Shown piece after piece: positions 35,529-44,731 of a DNA stretch of 64,000 nucleotides. The notes under the pieces are model-generated. The model had not been told where the DNA came from. It saw nothing but the letters and a program-made list of their open reading frames with translations, and searched no databases. Each line of letters opens with the position of its first letter. Positions within the stretch are counted from its first letter, which is position 1. A program made the translations under genes and the position numbers. Source of the DNA: Corynebacterium tuberculostearicum SK141 (GTDB taxonomy: Bacteria > Actinomycetota > Actinomycetes > Mycobacteriales > Mycobacteriaceae). The stretch covers positions 186,001-250,000 of the forward strand of contig NZ_ACVP01000012.1 of NCBI RefSeq assembly GCF_000175635.1. The letters are read 5' to 3'.

Positions 35529-36253
35529 GCGCTGACTCCAATGGCAGAAAGCAAAGGGGAACCGGCACGCACGCCAAAGGTTTTAGTCCACGGATCCGTC
35601 TGGTGAAGAAGGGTCGACGCAGAATCATCGGCTACCACGGTGCCGTTAAAGAGAATGAGGCGGTGGCAAGAATGTGCGGCTTCAGAAAGGTTATGAGTGG
35701 ACATAATGATGGATGTTCCGCGGTGGGAAAGCTCTTCAAAAAGCTCGAGGAGCGATTCGGTATTGGGCGCATCTAGTCCGGTAAAGGGCTCATCGAGCAG
35801 CAGCACGTGTGGTTGTGTGGCGAGGGCCCGGGCGATGAGCACGCGCTGGCGTTGACCACCGGAGAGTTCTTCGATGGGGCGGGTAGAAAATTCTTCCATG
35901 TGAACCAGTCGGAGCGCCTCTGCTGCTGCGGCATGATCCTTAGCGCGCGGTCGCTTCAGCCAGCCGATAAGGCCGGTCCGGCCGCTGAGCACGGTGCGAT
36001 AGACATTGATGGGAAAGCCCCATTCCACCTCGTGACGCTGGGGAACATACCCCACGGTGCCGGAGATGCTGCGAGTTCCGGAGGAAGGGATAAGCCCTAA
36101 AATGGCGCGCATAAGCGTGGTCTTGCCCGCGCCATTGGGGCCTAAGAGCCCAATGAATTCTCCCGGGTGGACCTCTAGGTTCGCACCGGTGATTACGCGC
36201 CGGTGGGATAGCGATACGTCCAGGTCGGCAACGGAAATGAGCGGTTTAGCCAC
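35525..36253 (-). CDS. metal ABC transporter ATP-binding protein (anchored-repeat type)
   Basis: A 242-residue ATPase with Walker A GLLGPNGAGKTTLM (near 36), Q-loop VGYVPQRHEV, signature ELSGGQRQRVLIARALA, Walker B HVLLLDEPFTGLD and switch His in MSTHNLSEAAH. It pairs with the permease directly downstream (four-base overlap) and drives import of the metal bound by the lipoprotein. All motifs are intact. Confidence 0.95.
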   Translation of the reverse strand: MAKPLISVADLDVSLSHRRVITGANLEVHPGEFIGLLGPNGAGKTTLMRAILGLIPSSGTRSISGTVGYVPQRHEVEWGFPINVYRTVLSGRTGLIGWLKRPRAKDHAAAAEALRLVHMEEFSTRPIEELSGGQRQRVLIARALATQPHVLLLDEPFTGLDAPNTESLLELFEELSHRGTSIIMSTHNLSEAAHSCHRLILFNGTVVADDSASTLLHQTDPWTKTFGVRAGSPLLSAIGVSA

Positions 36254-37124
36254 GGCTATCGCCCCGCTTGGAAGAGCGCAGTACTAGGCCAAGGGCCAGC
36301 AGGAGTACGACGGCACCCACGCCGGCGAGGATAAAGACCCAAGTGGGGATGGAAGAGCCTGTGGTCTGGGCATCGTCTGGATTCCAAGTAGTATCTTGGG
36401 CCGCTTGGACATCGGCATCATCGCCCACGGCAAAGGTGAGCACGCCATCGGTGCTGAAATCGGCGCCATCTTTGGTCTTGCCTTTGACCCTGATACCTAC
36501 CTGATGGGTGCCTGGCTCTGTAAACGTCCAGTTGGCATGGGTGTGGGTATTGAGGTCTACCCAGAAGTCTTCGTCGCTTTTTTGCGCGGTAGACCACAAC
36601 AGCTGTGGTGCTTCAAAACCGCCGTTTTGCAGGAAAAGGGAGAAATCGCCGGGCCCGGAGTGGCCGAGGAATTCCATGGTGACTCCGCGATCGGCGGCAT
36701 CGACAAGCGAGGGCGCTTGGGTATTCCAACCCAGCCAGGGAACCCCGACCTGCTCGGTTTGGGGAACTACCCAGACCTTTTCGCCGGAATCGGCGCCTAC
36801 AAAGCCAAAGTCATCGGTCTCCGGTAGGGTTTGCTGTGCCTTATCGCCCACGGCAAAGACAAGATCATCTAGGTGGCGCCAGACGGGCTTGTCGCCGGCA
36901 TCATCGCGGGCCATGAGTTCGGAATCGGTGCCGTTGAGCAAAGCGCCAACGTCAACGTGGCCGGTGTCGATGACCTTGTCCTCGCCCTGTGGGGCGACCT
37001 GTTCCTCGGCGCCGACGACTTGTGCGAGGTCGCCGGCCCAGGCAGGGCTCGTAGAAAAAGCAAGGCCGGCAGTAAGGGCGCAGGCGGCGGTGCGAATAGC
37101 GGTACGGGTAGCGAATTTAAGCAT
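36246..37124 (-). CDS. membrane-anchored protein with one choice-of-anchor M module
   Basis: A 292-residue protein: signal peptide to about residue 30, module from VIDTGHVDVGALL (near 52) through VVPQTEQVGVPWLGWNTQ (120-136), SGPGDFSLF (156-164) and NTHTHANWTFTEPGTH (192-207), then a transmembrane anchor at about 261-282 with RSSKR behind it. No LPxTG. Start 37124 is chosen because GGAG stands six bases in front; ATG 37136 is in frame. It overlaps both neighbouring genes and must act with the transporter. Confidence 0.87.
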   Translation of the reverse strand: MLKFATRTAIRTAACALTAGLAFSTSPAWAGDLAQVVGAEEQVAPQGEDKVIDTGHVDVGALLNGTDSELMARDDAGDKPVWRHLDDLVFAVGDKAQQTLPETDDFGFVGADSGEKVWVVPQTEQVGVPWLGWNTQAPSLVDAADRGVTMEFLGHSGPGDFSLFLQNGGFEAPQLLWSTAQKSDEDFWVDLNTHTHANWTFTEPGTHQVGIRVKGKTKDGADFSTDGVLTFAVGDDADVQAAQDTTWNPDDAQTTGSSIPTWVFILAGVGAVVLLLALGLVLRSSKRGDSRG

Positions 37125-38628
37125 TGTTTTCTCCATTAGTGGAATTGGGGTTCAGGCAACGCTGGAGTGAATCAGCGTTGAACTTCATGAGGTCGATATA
37201 GGAGCCGACGGTGTCGTCCAGCGTGTCGCCATAAATGGGGCACAGCGCCACGCCTTGTTCCGCGGCGGCCTGGGTAAGGGTGTCGGCGCTGGCCTGTTGT
37301 ACGGGCTCGACAAAAACAGCAGGCAGATGCAGGTTCTCCAGCGTGCGGCGCAACGCTATGACCTCCCGCGGGGAAGGCTCGATGGCCGGGTTGGGCGTGA
37401 CGAATCCTGCCACCGAAATGTCATAGCCCTGCTCGAGGTAGGCGTAGCCATGGTGCGTGGTCACTAGATGCCGGTTTTCAGCAGGGATAGAGGCAATGGC
37501 GCGGCTTACATAGTCATCCGTGTCCCGCAGGCGCTTGGTATAGGCCGCTGCCCGCTGCCGGTAGGCGGCACCGTGGGAGGGATCTGCTTGCGCCATCTCC
37601 TCCGCAATGACATCCACGTAGGCGATAGCGTTGTCCACGTTGTGCCATAAATGCGGATCCACCTCGCCGTGGATGTGCTTGCCCAGCACGGCCTGCGGCA
37701 AGAGGTAGGTATCCGAGCCCGGCGCGCCGAGGAAGCGGTAGGCAGGATCCGGCGGGATGGGCTGCAGCACTGACGAGGGGATAGATACCGCGGTGGTGGC
37801 GGGGTCAAAGCGCTTGTCTTGGTCGCGCAGGTCAATGCGGTGCTGCGCCAGGTTTGCCTCAATATCCAGGTGCCCGGAATCAATGGCCTGCATTCCTTTA
37901 GGTGGGTTGACGCCCACGGCCACGGTGAGGTGCTGGACTTCGGTGCCGTCGGCCTGAAACCCAAGGCGGTAGATCCCAGGTTGGGAAAAGCCCCAAGAGA
38001 CGTGGGTGTGGGCGTTGGCAGGAAGGGTTACTGCGTCTTCCTTGCCATCGACGCCATCGGCCGAGTTAAAGAGGACCTCCGGGGTACCGAAGGCGGAGAC
38101 CACATAGGCCGCCACGTCGCCCGGCCCGTCGGCTGAGACCATGCGAAAGTCTACCCCGGAGGAGTGTTGCGCGGCGCCGCTGATGCGCAGTCCTAGCCAA
38201 ATGGCATCCAAGGATACATCTTCTACCAGCGGCACCAGGGTGGCACCGCGGGTGGAGGCAGCGTCGGCGACCTCCACCACGGGAGCGTCGGTGGACTCGT
38301 GCAGCGTATCGATAAGAGCTTGCGGTTCCAGCAGGTAGCCGTTGCTAAGCGCCAGGTTGGCATTGGCAATATCGCGCACCGTGCGCAGCGTTGGCTCGAA
38401 GGTATGCGGATCCTTGCCGCTGGGGATGAGGCTTTTGACCTGGGCATCTTCTCCTGCCACGTTGCGCGCTAGGTCTGCCAGGATTGGGGTGGTGGCCACC
38501 ACGCTGAATCCTTCTCCGGTCCCAGCATCATGTGCGGCTGAGGACGCACAACTAGCGGTGAGCAGGCAACTGGCCAAAAGTGCTCCTACGGTAAGGTGCC
38601 GGCGATTGTGGGAACATGAACGCCCCAT
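37117..38628 (-). CDS. metal-binding lipoprotein (cluster 9 type) with inserted anchor M module
   Basis: A 503-residue lipoprotein (lipobox around LLTASC, Cys 27). Residues 41-130 and about 310-500 form a ZnuA/MntC-type metal-binding protein: VVATTPILADLARNVAG, GKDPHTFEPT (His 75 as likely ligand), HIHGEVDPHLWHN (near 318-330), TTHHGYAYL and PIYGDTLDD. Between them, residues about 140-312, sits module sequence in unusual order: IWLGLRISG, DGPGDVAAYV, NAHTHVSWGFSQPGIY, then SGHLDIEANL, FLGAPG and LLPQ. Family knowledge says such proteins deliver Zn or Mn to ABC-3 permeases. Confidence 0.9.
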   Translation of the reverse strand: MGRSCSHNRRHLTVGALLASCLLTASCASSAAHDAGTGEGFSVVATTPILADLARNVAGEDAQVKSLIPSGKDPHTFEPTLRTVRDIANANLALSNGYLLEPQALIDTLHESTDAPVVEVADAASTRGATLVPLVEDVSLDAIWLGLRISGAAQHSSGVDFRMVSADGPGDVAAYVVSAFGTPEVLFNSADGVDGKEDAVTLPANAHTHVSWGFSQPGIYRLGFQADGTEVQHLTVAVGVNPPKGMQAIDSGHLDIEANLAQHRIDLRDQDKRFDPATTAVSIPSSVLQPIPPDPAYRFLGAPGSDTYLLPQAVLGKHIHGEVDPHLWHNVDNAIAYVDVIAEEMAQADPSHGAAYRQRAAAYTKRLRDTDDYVSRAIASIPAENRHLVTTHHGYAYLEQGYDISVAGFVTPNPAIEPSPREVIALRRTLENLHLPAVFVEPVQQASADTLTQAAAEQGVALCPIYGDTLDDTVGSYIDLMKFNADSLQRCLNPNSTNGENNA

Positions 38629-40229
38629 TAGTCCGCTGCCTTAGCTACGGCCAGCCGCGCAATGCCCAGGCCGAGGAAGAGCATGCCAAGGCCCAACACC
38701 CCGATGCCGAGGGGCACGATGGGGGTCCCAGTATTGGCTAAAGAACCGCCCGTGCCTTGTGCCTGCGCCGACTGACCGTTGCTGGATCCGGTGGGTGAGG
38801 TAGAGCCGCTAGCGCTTGCCGACGCCCCACCTGCCGCCGCGCCATTCCCACAGTCGCCGCCGTCTGGATTCACGGCAGCTCCCAGGTCGAAGTGCCCGTT
38901 ATCAAACGCCTTGGCCGGTTCATCGCCGCCGACGACGAAATGGAGAGTTGCCTCACCGGCAACCTGTTTTCCCTCACCGGTTTGAGCCACTTGGCGGATG
39001 GTGACGTCATAGGTTCCCTGGGCGCCAAAGACCCAGTTGGGGTGCACGTGAGTATTCGGGGCGATGGAATGGGTGCCTTCCGCCGCATCAGCGTTGCCGC
39101 GGAACCACTCCTCGCCAACGACCTTGCCCAGCCCGCCCTGGGAGTAGACCATCATCGGGCCGGGGCCCTTGAAGCCCACCAGCTCCCAGGTGACATCGCC
39201 GGGGATATTTTCGCGCATCGATGGGCTTTGGGTATTCGCCCCTAACCACGGAACACCGTCGACCTGGGTAGAACCAATCATCCAGGCCTTTCCTGCTGGC
39301 ACTGGTCCTACTTCTTGGGGGAGATCCACGCTGGATTTATCGGAGAGGTAGAAGGTGGCACCATCGGCATCGCGCCACTCGGAGGGCGAGACCGTATCGT
39401 CCTTGATTTGCGGGGTCATGCCCGGGGTGCATTCTTCGCCTGTTGCTGCGCCGGACGTGCCCGAGCCTGCCGCGTCGCTCTTGCCTGCAGGTCGCTTTGT
39501 ATTTGTATCTCCCTGGTCAGTGGTGCCATCGCCGGAGTCAGCCGCGCGATCCGCGGTGGAGGCATCGCCGCCGTCGCCTACCTCCCAGGTGTAGGTCACC
39601 GCATTGCTGGACTCGCCATTGGAATGGGCGCGCACCGTCATGGTGTAGGTGCCGGCCTCGCTAAAAGCCCAGTTGACATGCCGGTGAGCGGGATTGGGCT
39701 GGTTGATGACCTCACCGCTGGTGAGCTCCATGGAACCGGAATCGGTCACGGCATCGATGCCACCAAAACTGCTGGTTTCAAAGACATACACAGTGCCCGG
39801 GCCGGAGACCTCGGCAAATTCCAGATCAACGCTTTCGAAGCCGCCATCGCGGGCGGGTTGAGTATCCCAACCCGGCCAGATGATGCGCTGGTCTTGGGCC
39901 TGTGGCAGGAAATAGGTGGGTTGGCCGATTTCTGGCACGCCCTCGGTGGCATCGGACCAGGCATCCTCGACGACCTTGAGCACTACGTCATCGCCAGAGC
40001 GCGGAACGGCAGACCCCGTGATGTCTTCCTTCATCGAAAGGTGCAGCGTGCCATCAGGGGCCGTGACGTAGAAGGCGTCGACGTGCCCGGAATCAAAGAC
40101 CTCATCGAAGGCCAACGCTGCGCCGGGCGAGAAGAACGCTAAGACTGCGGCAAAGACAGCAGCGAGTACCGACATGAACCGGCGCCACTGTGGGGCGCGG
40201 CGGGAGGCAGGAGAGTGGGATTGATGCAT
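38628..40229 (-). CDS. wall-anchored protein with two choice-of-anchor M modules and LANTG tail
   Basis: A 533-residue protein. A signal peptide ends after GAALA (residue 40). Module 1 runs from DSGHVDAFYV (near 47) through FLPQAQDQRIIWPGWDTQ, GPGTVYVF and HRHVNWAFSEAGTYTM. Module 2 has DGVPWLGANTQ, GPGPMMVY and NTHVHPNWVFGAQGTYDV, followed by NGHFDLG. Near the end LANTG (497-501) precedes a hydrophobic segment and a short tail ending RLAVAKAAD. LAxTG is a recognition motif of class E sortases, so this member may be covalently attached to the wall. Confidence 0.85.
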   Translation of the reverse strand: MHQSHSPASRRAPQWRRFMSVLAAVFAAVLAFFSPGAALAFDEVFDSGHVDAFYVTAPDGTLHLSMKEDITGSAVPRSGDDVVLKVVEDAWSDATEGVPEIGQPTYFLPQAQDQRIIWPGWDTQPARDGGFESVDLEFAEVSGPGTVYVFETSSFGGIDAVTDSGSMELTSGEVINQPNPAHRHVNWAFSEAGTYTMTVRAHSNGESSNAVTYTWEVGDGGDASTADRAADSGDGTTDQGDTNTKRPAGKSDAAGSGTSGAATGEECTPGMTPQIKDDTVSPSEWRDADGATFYLSDKSSVDLPQEVGPVPAGKAWMIGSTQVDGVPWLGANTQSPSMRENIPGDVTWELVGFKGPGPMMVYSQGGLGKVVGEEWFRGNADAAEGTHSIAPNTHVHPNWVFGAQGTYDVTIRQVAQTGEGKQVAGEATLHFVVGGDEPAKAFDNGHFDLGAAVNPDGGDCGNGAAAGGASASASGSTSPTGSSNGQSAQAQGTGGSLANTGTPIVPLGIGVLGLGMLFLGLGIARLAVAKAAD

Positions 40230-40265
40230 TGTGGTGTCCCGTCTAGTCAGTTGGGTTGGGGTGGG

Positions 40266-42656
40266 TTAGAACTTGAGGCCGAAGCGCCGGCGGATGAGGT
40301 CTTCGTTATCGCGGAAGAAGTTATAGAAGGCCTTGAAGACCACCACGAGGACCGCTGGGAGGACTAAGCTCCACGGGCTCAACGAGGATCCCGTTGGCTC
40401 TTCGGGCTTAGCGGCATCGTCCGGCTTCTCGTCCGGCTTCTCGGTCGGCCTCTCGCTGGGTGTCTCGCCCTCGGAGTCGCTCGGCTTGCGGGAGGAACAA
40501 GAATCTAGGGTTTTATCGCCGACGGCAAAGGTCAGAGTTTGCGGCTCGGACTTAAGTTCCTTGCCGTCCTTCCCCGTGGCCGTATAGGTGGCCTCGAAGG
40601 TATAGACACCGGGCTTGGAAAAGGCCCAGTGCGTGTGGGTGTGGGCCGGAAAGTTGGTCTCGATGGTGTAGTCCTTGGCCGCGGAGTTCGCCAAGACCGA
40701 AAAGCCCTTGCCATGCGAGGCGTCGATAAAGGCGCCCCACTCGGCCCCGTCTGGGGTGGAGGTGGGCTTCAGGTTGAGGTTGACGGCATTGTCTTTGGTC
40801 GCGGAATAATCCAAGTCCTGAGTGTTATAACCCGGCCAGATAATGTGTTGATTCTGTGTCTGCGGCAGGTGATAGAAGCGCTCACCGGGTTTTCCGAGGA
40901 AGTCGAACTCCTTGCCCGCAAGCTTCTCGTTGCGCCGGGTGAGCGCATTATCGTGTACGCCGAGCACCACGTCATCAAGTTTGCGGTCGACAGACTTCTT
41001 ATCCACCTGTGCCGTGTCATCGCGCAGAACGGTACTAAAGCCGCCCTCGGCAGGTTGAGCCTTGATGTCCACGTGCCCACGGTCCAGTAGGTATTTCTCG
41101 CTGCACTGGTGCGTGTCGGCTTCCGCTTCATTTGCGCCTGGCTTCGGCGCTTGGGAAGGCGAGTCTTCCTTGCCGGGAGTGGTGTCCGGTTCCTCATTGG
41201 AAGTGGAGAACCGCCCCGTGGTTTCGTAGTTTTCGCCGAAGGCAAAGGACTCCGTAATCACGCTGCTTGCATGCCCGGCCTTCACGGTGGAATGAGGAAA
41301 GAGATTGACCTTTGCATAAGAGCCGGTGAAGTATTCGCCCTCGTCAAAGGCAACCTCGCCGTGCCCGTTGGTAATGGGGGTTTCAAGATCCACGGTGGGG
41401 TATTTGGAATCCTTAGCATCATAAAGACCGCCGGTGAGAAGGCCGTTGAAGTTCTTATCCTCGGTATCGACCACGATCTTGGTGCCGCCCTTGCCCTGCT
41501 TGCGCATCCGGATGGTATAGCCCAGCTCCTCCAGCTCGGTTTCCTGGGTAGGGGCAAGCTGGCGCGGGCGGGAAGCTTCCTGCCACGTCTCGGCGGCAGA
41601 AGAAGAATCTGTCTGGACGGACGCGCCAGGCTGGACGTCAAGGGGATTAGAAATCCAGCGCGGGGCATCACCCTCTGGGGTAAATACGGCCTGCACTTGG
41701 GAAGGCTCTGGCCCCATGTATTCGTCCCACTGCGCGCGGCCATTCTTAACGGGGAGGTCGGTGAGGAAGTAGCCGTCGATAAGCAGCGTCAGGGTACCCT
41801 GCGCCTTATTTTTAGCGTCGAAGGAAATAGTGGTGAGCTTGTCATCGCCGTCTTTTTCGGGATTGTGCTTAGGGGCCATGCGTAGGCTGTAGCCGGCAGC
41901 GGCGGCGTCGCCAGTCGCGGACTGGGCAAAGCGTTCCTGCAAGCTTGGAGTCTTCTCATTCTTGGGCTTCTGGCCGCCTACTTGAACCGTTGTGGTCTGC
42001 GGTTCATTGGCGATGAGCCGGCCGTCTTTGCCGCGCGCACTGGTGCGGTAGGTCAGGCGGTATCGTCCGGGCTTGGTAAACAGAGTGGAGTTGTGCGTAT
42101 GCGTGCCGGCAACAATGTAGGCAGAGTGCGGCGAATCCGGGAAGGAACCGAGCATGCGGTGCAGCTGGGTGCCGTCCTCATCATCTTTATTGGTAAAAAG
42201 CTCTACCTCGCCGGGGCCATCGACGCTGAGCAAGTCAAGGAACGCTACGCCGTCACGGAATTCGTCCGTGGGTAAGGAAGTATCTGCGCCAAAGCCCAGC
42301 CAAATGGGCGAATTATTACCGGATACCTGGTGCGGCGCTGTGTAGTAGGTCGTGCCTGGGGCCCCAATGTAGTCTTGGGTCCCGTTTGCCGGAAGCGTAT
42401 AGAGATACTGGTTGCTGTTATCCGTGGCGCTGTAGCCCTTGCCCACCCAGGCAACAGTGTCTGCGATCGGGGGCTCTTGACCGCCAAACTCGGACTTCAG
42501 GACGAAATCGTTGTTCTCCCAGAAAGACTTGGGGGAGTCAACGTGGGTATTGGTAGCGATGTGCTTGCCATCATCGGGGCCTGCGACAGCCGTGGCGGGA
42601 GTGATAAGTGCCAAAGTGCTCAGCGTGGCAAGGAAACGGGTGCGTGGGGAAGCCAC
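40266..42656 (-). CDS. large surface protein with two choice-of-anchor M modules (ABC transporter-associated repeat type)
   Basis: A 796-residue protein, first gene of the operon, GTG start at 42656 after AAAGG. After the signal peptide, module 1 runs from NTHVDSPKSFW (near 36) through YIGAPGTTYYTAP, IWLGFGADT, DGPGEVELF and AGTHTHNSTLFTKPGRYRL. A middle region of about 250 residues has an Ig-like pattern of its own. Module 2 begins DRGHVDIKAQ and continues FLGKPGERFYHLPQTQ, IIWPGYNTQ and PAHTHTHWAFSKPGVY. A Pro/Glu/Lys-rich linker and a C-terminal transmembrane segment anchor it. Confidence 0.86.
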   Translation of the reverse strand: MASPRTRFLATLSTLALITPATAVAGPDDGKHIATNTHVDSPKSFWENNDFVLKSEFGGQEPPIADTVAWVGKGYSATDNSNQYLYTLPANGTQDYIGAPGTTYYTAPHQVSGNNSPIWLGFGADTSLPTDEFRDGVAFLDLLSVDGPGEVELFTNKDDEDGTQLHRMLGSFPDSPHSAYIVAGTHTHNSTLFTKPGRYRLTYRTSARGKDGRLIANEPQTTTVQVGGQKPKNEKTPSLQERFAQSATGDAAAAGYSLRMAPKHNPEKDGDDKLTTISFDAKNKAQGTLTLLIDGYFLTDLPVKNGRAQWDEYMGPEPSQVQAVFTPEGDAPRWISNPLDVQPGASVQTDSSSAAETWQEASRPRQLAPTQETELEELGYTIRMRKQGKGGTKIVVDTEDKNFNGLLTGGLYDAKDSKYPTVDLETPITNGHGEVAFDEGEYFTGSYAKVNLFPHSTVKAGHASSVITESFAFGENYETTGRFSTSNEEPDTTPGKEDSPSQAPKPGANEAEADTHQCSEKYLLDRGHVDIKAQPAEGGFSTVLRDDTAQVDKKSVDRKLDDVVLGVHDNALTRRNEKLAGKEFDFLGKPGERFYHLPQTQNQHIIWPGYNTQDLDYSATKDNAVNLNLKPTSTPDGAEWGAFIDASHGKGFSVLANSAAKDYTIETNFPAHTHTHWAFSKPGVYTFEATYTATGKDGKELKSEPQTLTFAVGDKTLDSCSSRKPSDSEGETPSERPTEKPDEKPDDAAKPEEPTGSSLSPWSLVLPAVLVVVFKAFYNFFRDNEDLIRRRFGLKF

Positions 42657-42735
42657 AGTTGGGAAGGCCTTTCTACAGTTCTCACAAGTTCACCAGAAAC
42701 TATAGAAAATGAATCCCATAACCTGCTAGCCGTAA

Positions 42736-42750
42736 TGGAAACCGATTTCA
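42736..42750. promoter_or_regulatory. dyad upstream of the anchored-repeat operon, copy 1
   Basis: TGGAAACCGATTTCA is an imperfect 15-base dyad. Its sequence agrees at 12 or more positions with the reverse complement of copy 2 at 42770. It lies about 80 bases upstream of the operon start, beside the -35 region that belongs to the -10 box TATAGT on the minus strand near 42700. The TGRAA-N-TTTCA form recalls Fur/Zur-family boxes. Confidence 0.45.
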
Positions 42751-42769
42751 CCGACCAGTGGCTTTGTAG

Positions 42770-42784
42770 TGAAACCCGTTTCCA
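42770..42784. promoter_or_regulatory. dyad upstream of the anchored-repeat operon, copy 2
   Basis: TGAAACCCGTTTCCA, in inverted orientation relative to copy 1; the centres are 34 bases apart, about three helical turns. The pair could bind two dimers on one face. Confidence 0.45.
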
Positions 42785-42884
42785 ATTACCCCAATTTGCG
42801 TGTAGGAATAGACTGCAAGCCGCTGCGCGCCGGGCAGGATTCAGGGGCGCTTGGGCTGGTGCGGACTGGAATCGGCGCCTCCAC

Positions 42885-42897
42885 TACGATGGTGGGC
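42885..42897 (+). promoter_or_regulatory. leaderless promoter of gltX
   Basis: TACGAT (42885-42890), seven bases, then ATG 42898. This fixes the gltX start. Confidence 0.55.
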
Positions 42898-44382
42898 ATG
42901 ACTGAAGTACGCGTTAGATTCTGTCCGTCCCCAACCGGCACACCGCACGTAGGCATGGTGCGCACCGCACTATTCAACTGGGCCTATGCCCGCCATACCG
43001 GTGGCAAGCTGGTATTTCGCATCGAGGACACCGATGCCGCCCGTGACTCTGAAGAGTCCTACCAGGCCATCATTGATTCCCTGACCTGGCTTGGCCTGGG
43101 CTGGGATGAAGGCATCAATGTTGGCGGCCCGCACGAGCCTTACCGTCAGTCCCAGCGCATGGACATCTACAAAGAGGTCCTAGACAAGCTTATCGACGGC
43201 GGATTTGTCTACCCGGCATACTCCACCGCTGAAGAGGTGGAGGAGCGCCACAAGGCTGCTGGCCGTGACCCGAAGCTGGGCTATGACAACTTTGACCGCG
43301 ATCTCACCCAGGAGCAGATCGACGCCTTTGAGGCTGAGGGCCGCAAGCCTGTCTGGCGCCTGCGCATGCCGGAGCAGGATTGGACCTGGACCGACCTGGT
43401 GCGTGGCGAGATGACCTTCAAGTCTGAGACCCAGCCGGACTATGTGGTGGCTCGCTCCAATGGTGCACCCCTCTACACCCTGGTTAACCCGGTCGACGAC
43501 GCCCTGATGCGCATCACCCACGTGTTGCGTGGTGAGGACCTGCTTTCTTCTACTCCGCGTCAGCTCGCGCTTTACGACGCCCTTAAGAAGATCGGCGTTG
43601 CCGAGTTCACCCCAGAGTTTGGCCACCTGCCCTTCGTGATGGGCGAGGGCAATAAGAAACTATCTAAGCGCGACCCGCAGTCCAACCTGTTTAATCACCG
43701 CGATAACGGCATCATCCCTGAGGGCATGCTCAATTACCTGTCCCTGCTGGGTTGGTCCCTGTCCGCGGACCAGGACATCTTTAGCATGGATGACTTGGTA
43801 GAAAACTTCGACGTCCACGACGTGCTGGGTAACCCCGCACGCTTTGATCAGAAGAAGCTCGAGGCCATCAACGCGGACCACATCCGCCAGCTGGACCCAG
43901 AAGAGTTTGCCTTCCGTCTGCGTAACTACTTGACCGAGTACACGGACTTCCCGGCCGACTATGACGGCGAGAAGTTCGCCTTCGCCGCTGACCTTGTACA
44001 AACCCGCATCAAGACCCTGTCTGATGCCTATGGCCTCATGAGCTTTTTGGTGACCCCGGATGCCGACCTAAAGCTTGATGAGAAGGCAGCGAAGAAGAAC
44101 CTCAAGGAAGAGGCCATTCAGCCGCTCGAGGTGGGTATCGAGACCCTCGAGGGCGTTGCGGAGTGGAAGACCGAGAATATCGAGGCGGCACTATCTAAGG
44201 CCCTTATTGAAGACCTCGAGCTGAAGCCTCGTAAGGCCTACGGAGCACTGCGTGTAGCCATTTCCGGCGCCCAGGTTTCCCCGCCGCTCTTTGAGTCCAT
44301 GGAGCTGCTGGGCAAGGAGTCCACCCTGGCCCGCCTTCGTGCGGCCCGTGAAGTGACTCCCTACGTGCCGGCGGCACAGTAG
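42898..44382 (+). CDS. gltX: glutamate-tRNA ligase
   Basis: A 494-residue class I synthetase. The HIGH-type motif is in [27 protein letters not shown] and the KMSKS-type motif in [10 protein letters not shown] (near 245). The zinc-free middle part and the C-terminal anticodon-binding helices are of normal length. With gatCAB in the same window and no glutamine-tRNA ligase seen, it is probably non-discriminating and also charges tRNA(Gln), which GatCAB then amidates. The frame is open 43 codons further upstream, but the -10 box sets the start at 42898. A tRNA-Gln and two tRNA-Glu genes follow. Confidence 0.97.
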   Translation: MTEVRVRFCPSPTGTPHVGMVRTALFNWAYARHTGGKLVFRIEDTDAARDSEESYQAIIDSLTWLGLGWDEGINVGGPHEPYRQSQRMDIYKEVLDKLIDGGFVYPAYSTAEEVEERHKAAGRDPKLGYDNFDRDLTQEQIDAFEAEGRKPVWRLRMPEQDWTWTDLVRGEMTFKSETQPDYVVARSNGAPLYTLVNPVDDALMRITHVLRGEDLLSSTPRQLALYDALKKIGVAEFTPEFGHLPFVMGEGNKKLSKRDPQSNLFNHRDNGIIPEGMLNYLSLLGWSLSADQDIFSMDDLVENFDVHDVLGNPARFDQKKLEAINADHIRQLDPEEFAFRLRNYLTEYTDFPADYDGEKFAFAADLVQTRIKTLSDAYGLMSFLVTPDADLKLDEKAAKKNLKEEAIQPLEVGIETLEGVAEWKTENIEAALSKALIEDLELKPRKAYGALRVAISGAQVSPPLFESMELLGKESTLARLRAAREVTPYVPAAQ

Positions 44383-44431
44383 GGGGAGTGCCTCCCGTAA
44401 GGCGGCGATAGATGTCTAATCCCGCCCTTCG

Positions 44432-44480
44432 ATGCGGCGAATGGCAGCTGAACTACAGCGCTGTCATTCGCCGCATTTTT
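44432..44480 (+). terminator. terminator of gltX
   Basis: ATGCGGCGAATG and CATTCGCCGCAT form a perfect 12-pair stem, followed by a T-run. Confidence 0.9.
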
Positions 44481-44620
44481 ATTAACCTTCTACTGGCCTG
44501 AAAATGGGTCGTGCGCTGGCGATTTGGCAGTTTACGCGATGATCATTATAGTTATTACACGTTGCAGCGAGCAAGGGAGAACAGCCGAAAGGCGGTAAGC
44601 TTCCAGCGCAAGTTAGCAAA

Positions 44621-44692
44621 TGGCCTATGGTGTAATTGGCAACACAGCGGTTTCTGGTACCGCCATTCTAGGTTCGAGTCCTGGTAGGCCAG
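44621..44692 (+). tRNA. tRNA-Gln (CTG)
   Basis: The acceptor arms TGGCCTA and TAGGCCA pair over seven bases. The anticodon stem GCGGT/ACCGC encloses the loop TTCTGGT with anticodon CTG. The T-arm contains GGTTCGAGTCC. CCA is not encoded. TATAGT at about 44548 may be the promoter. Confidence 0.93.
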
Positions 44693-44731
44693 CAGTGAAA
44701 ATGCTTTAAACGGCAGGCTCACTAGTTCTAA

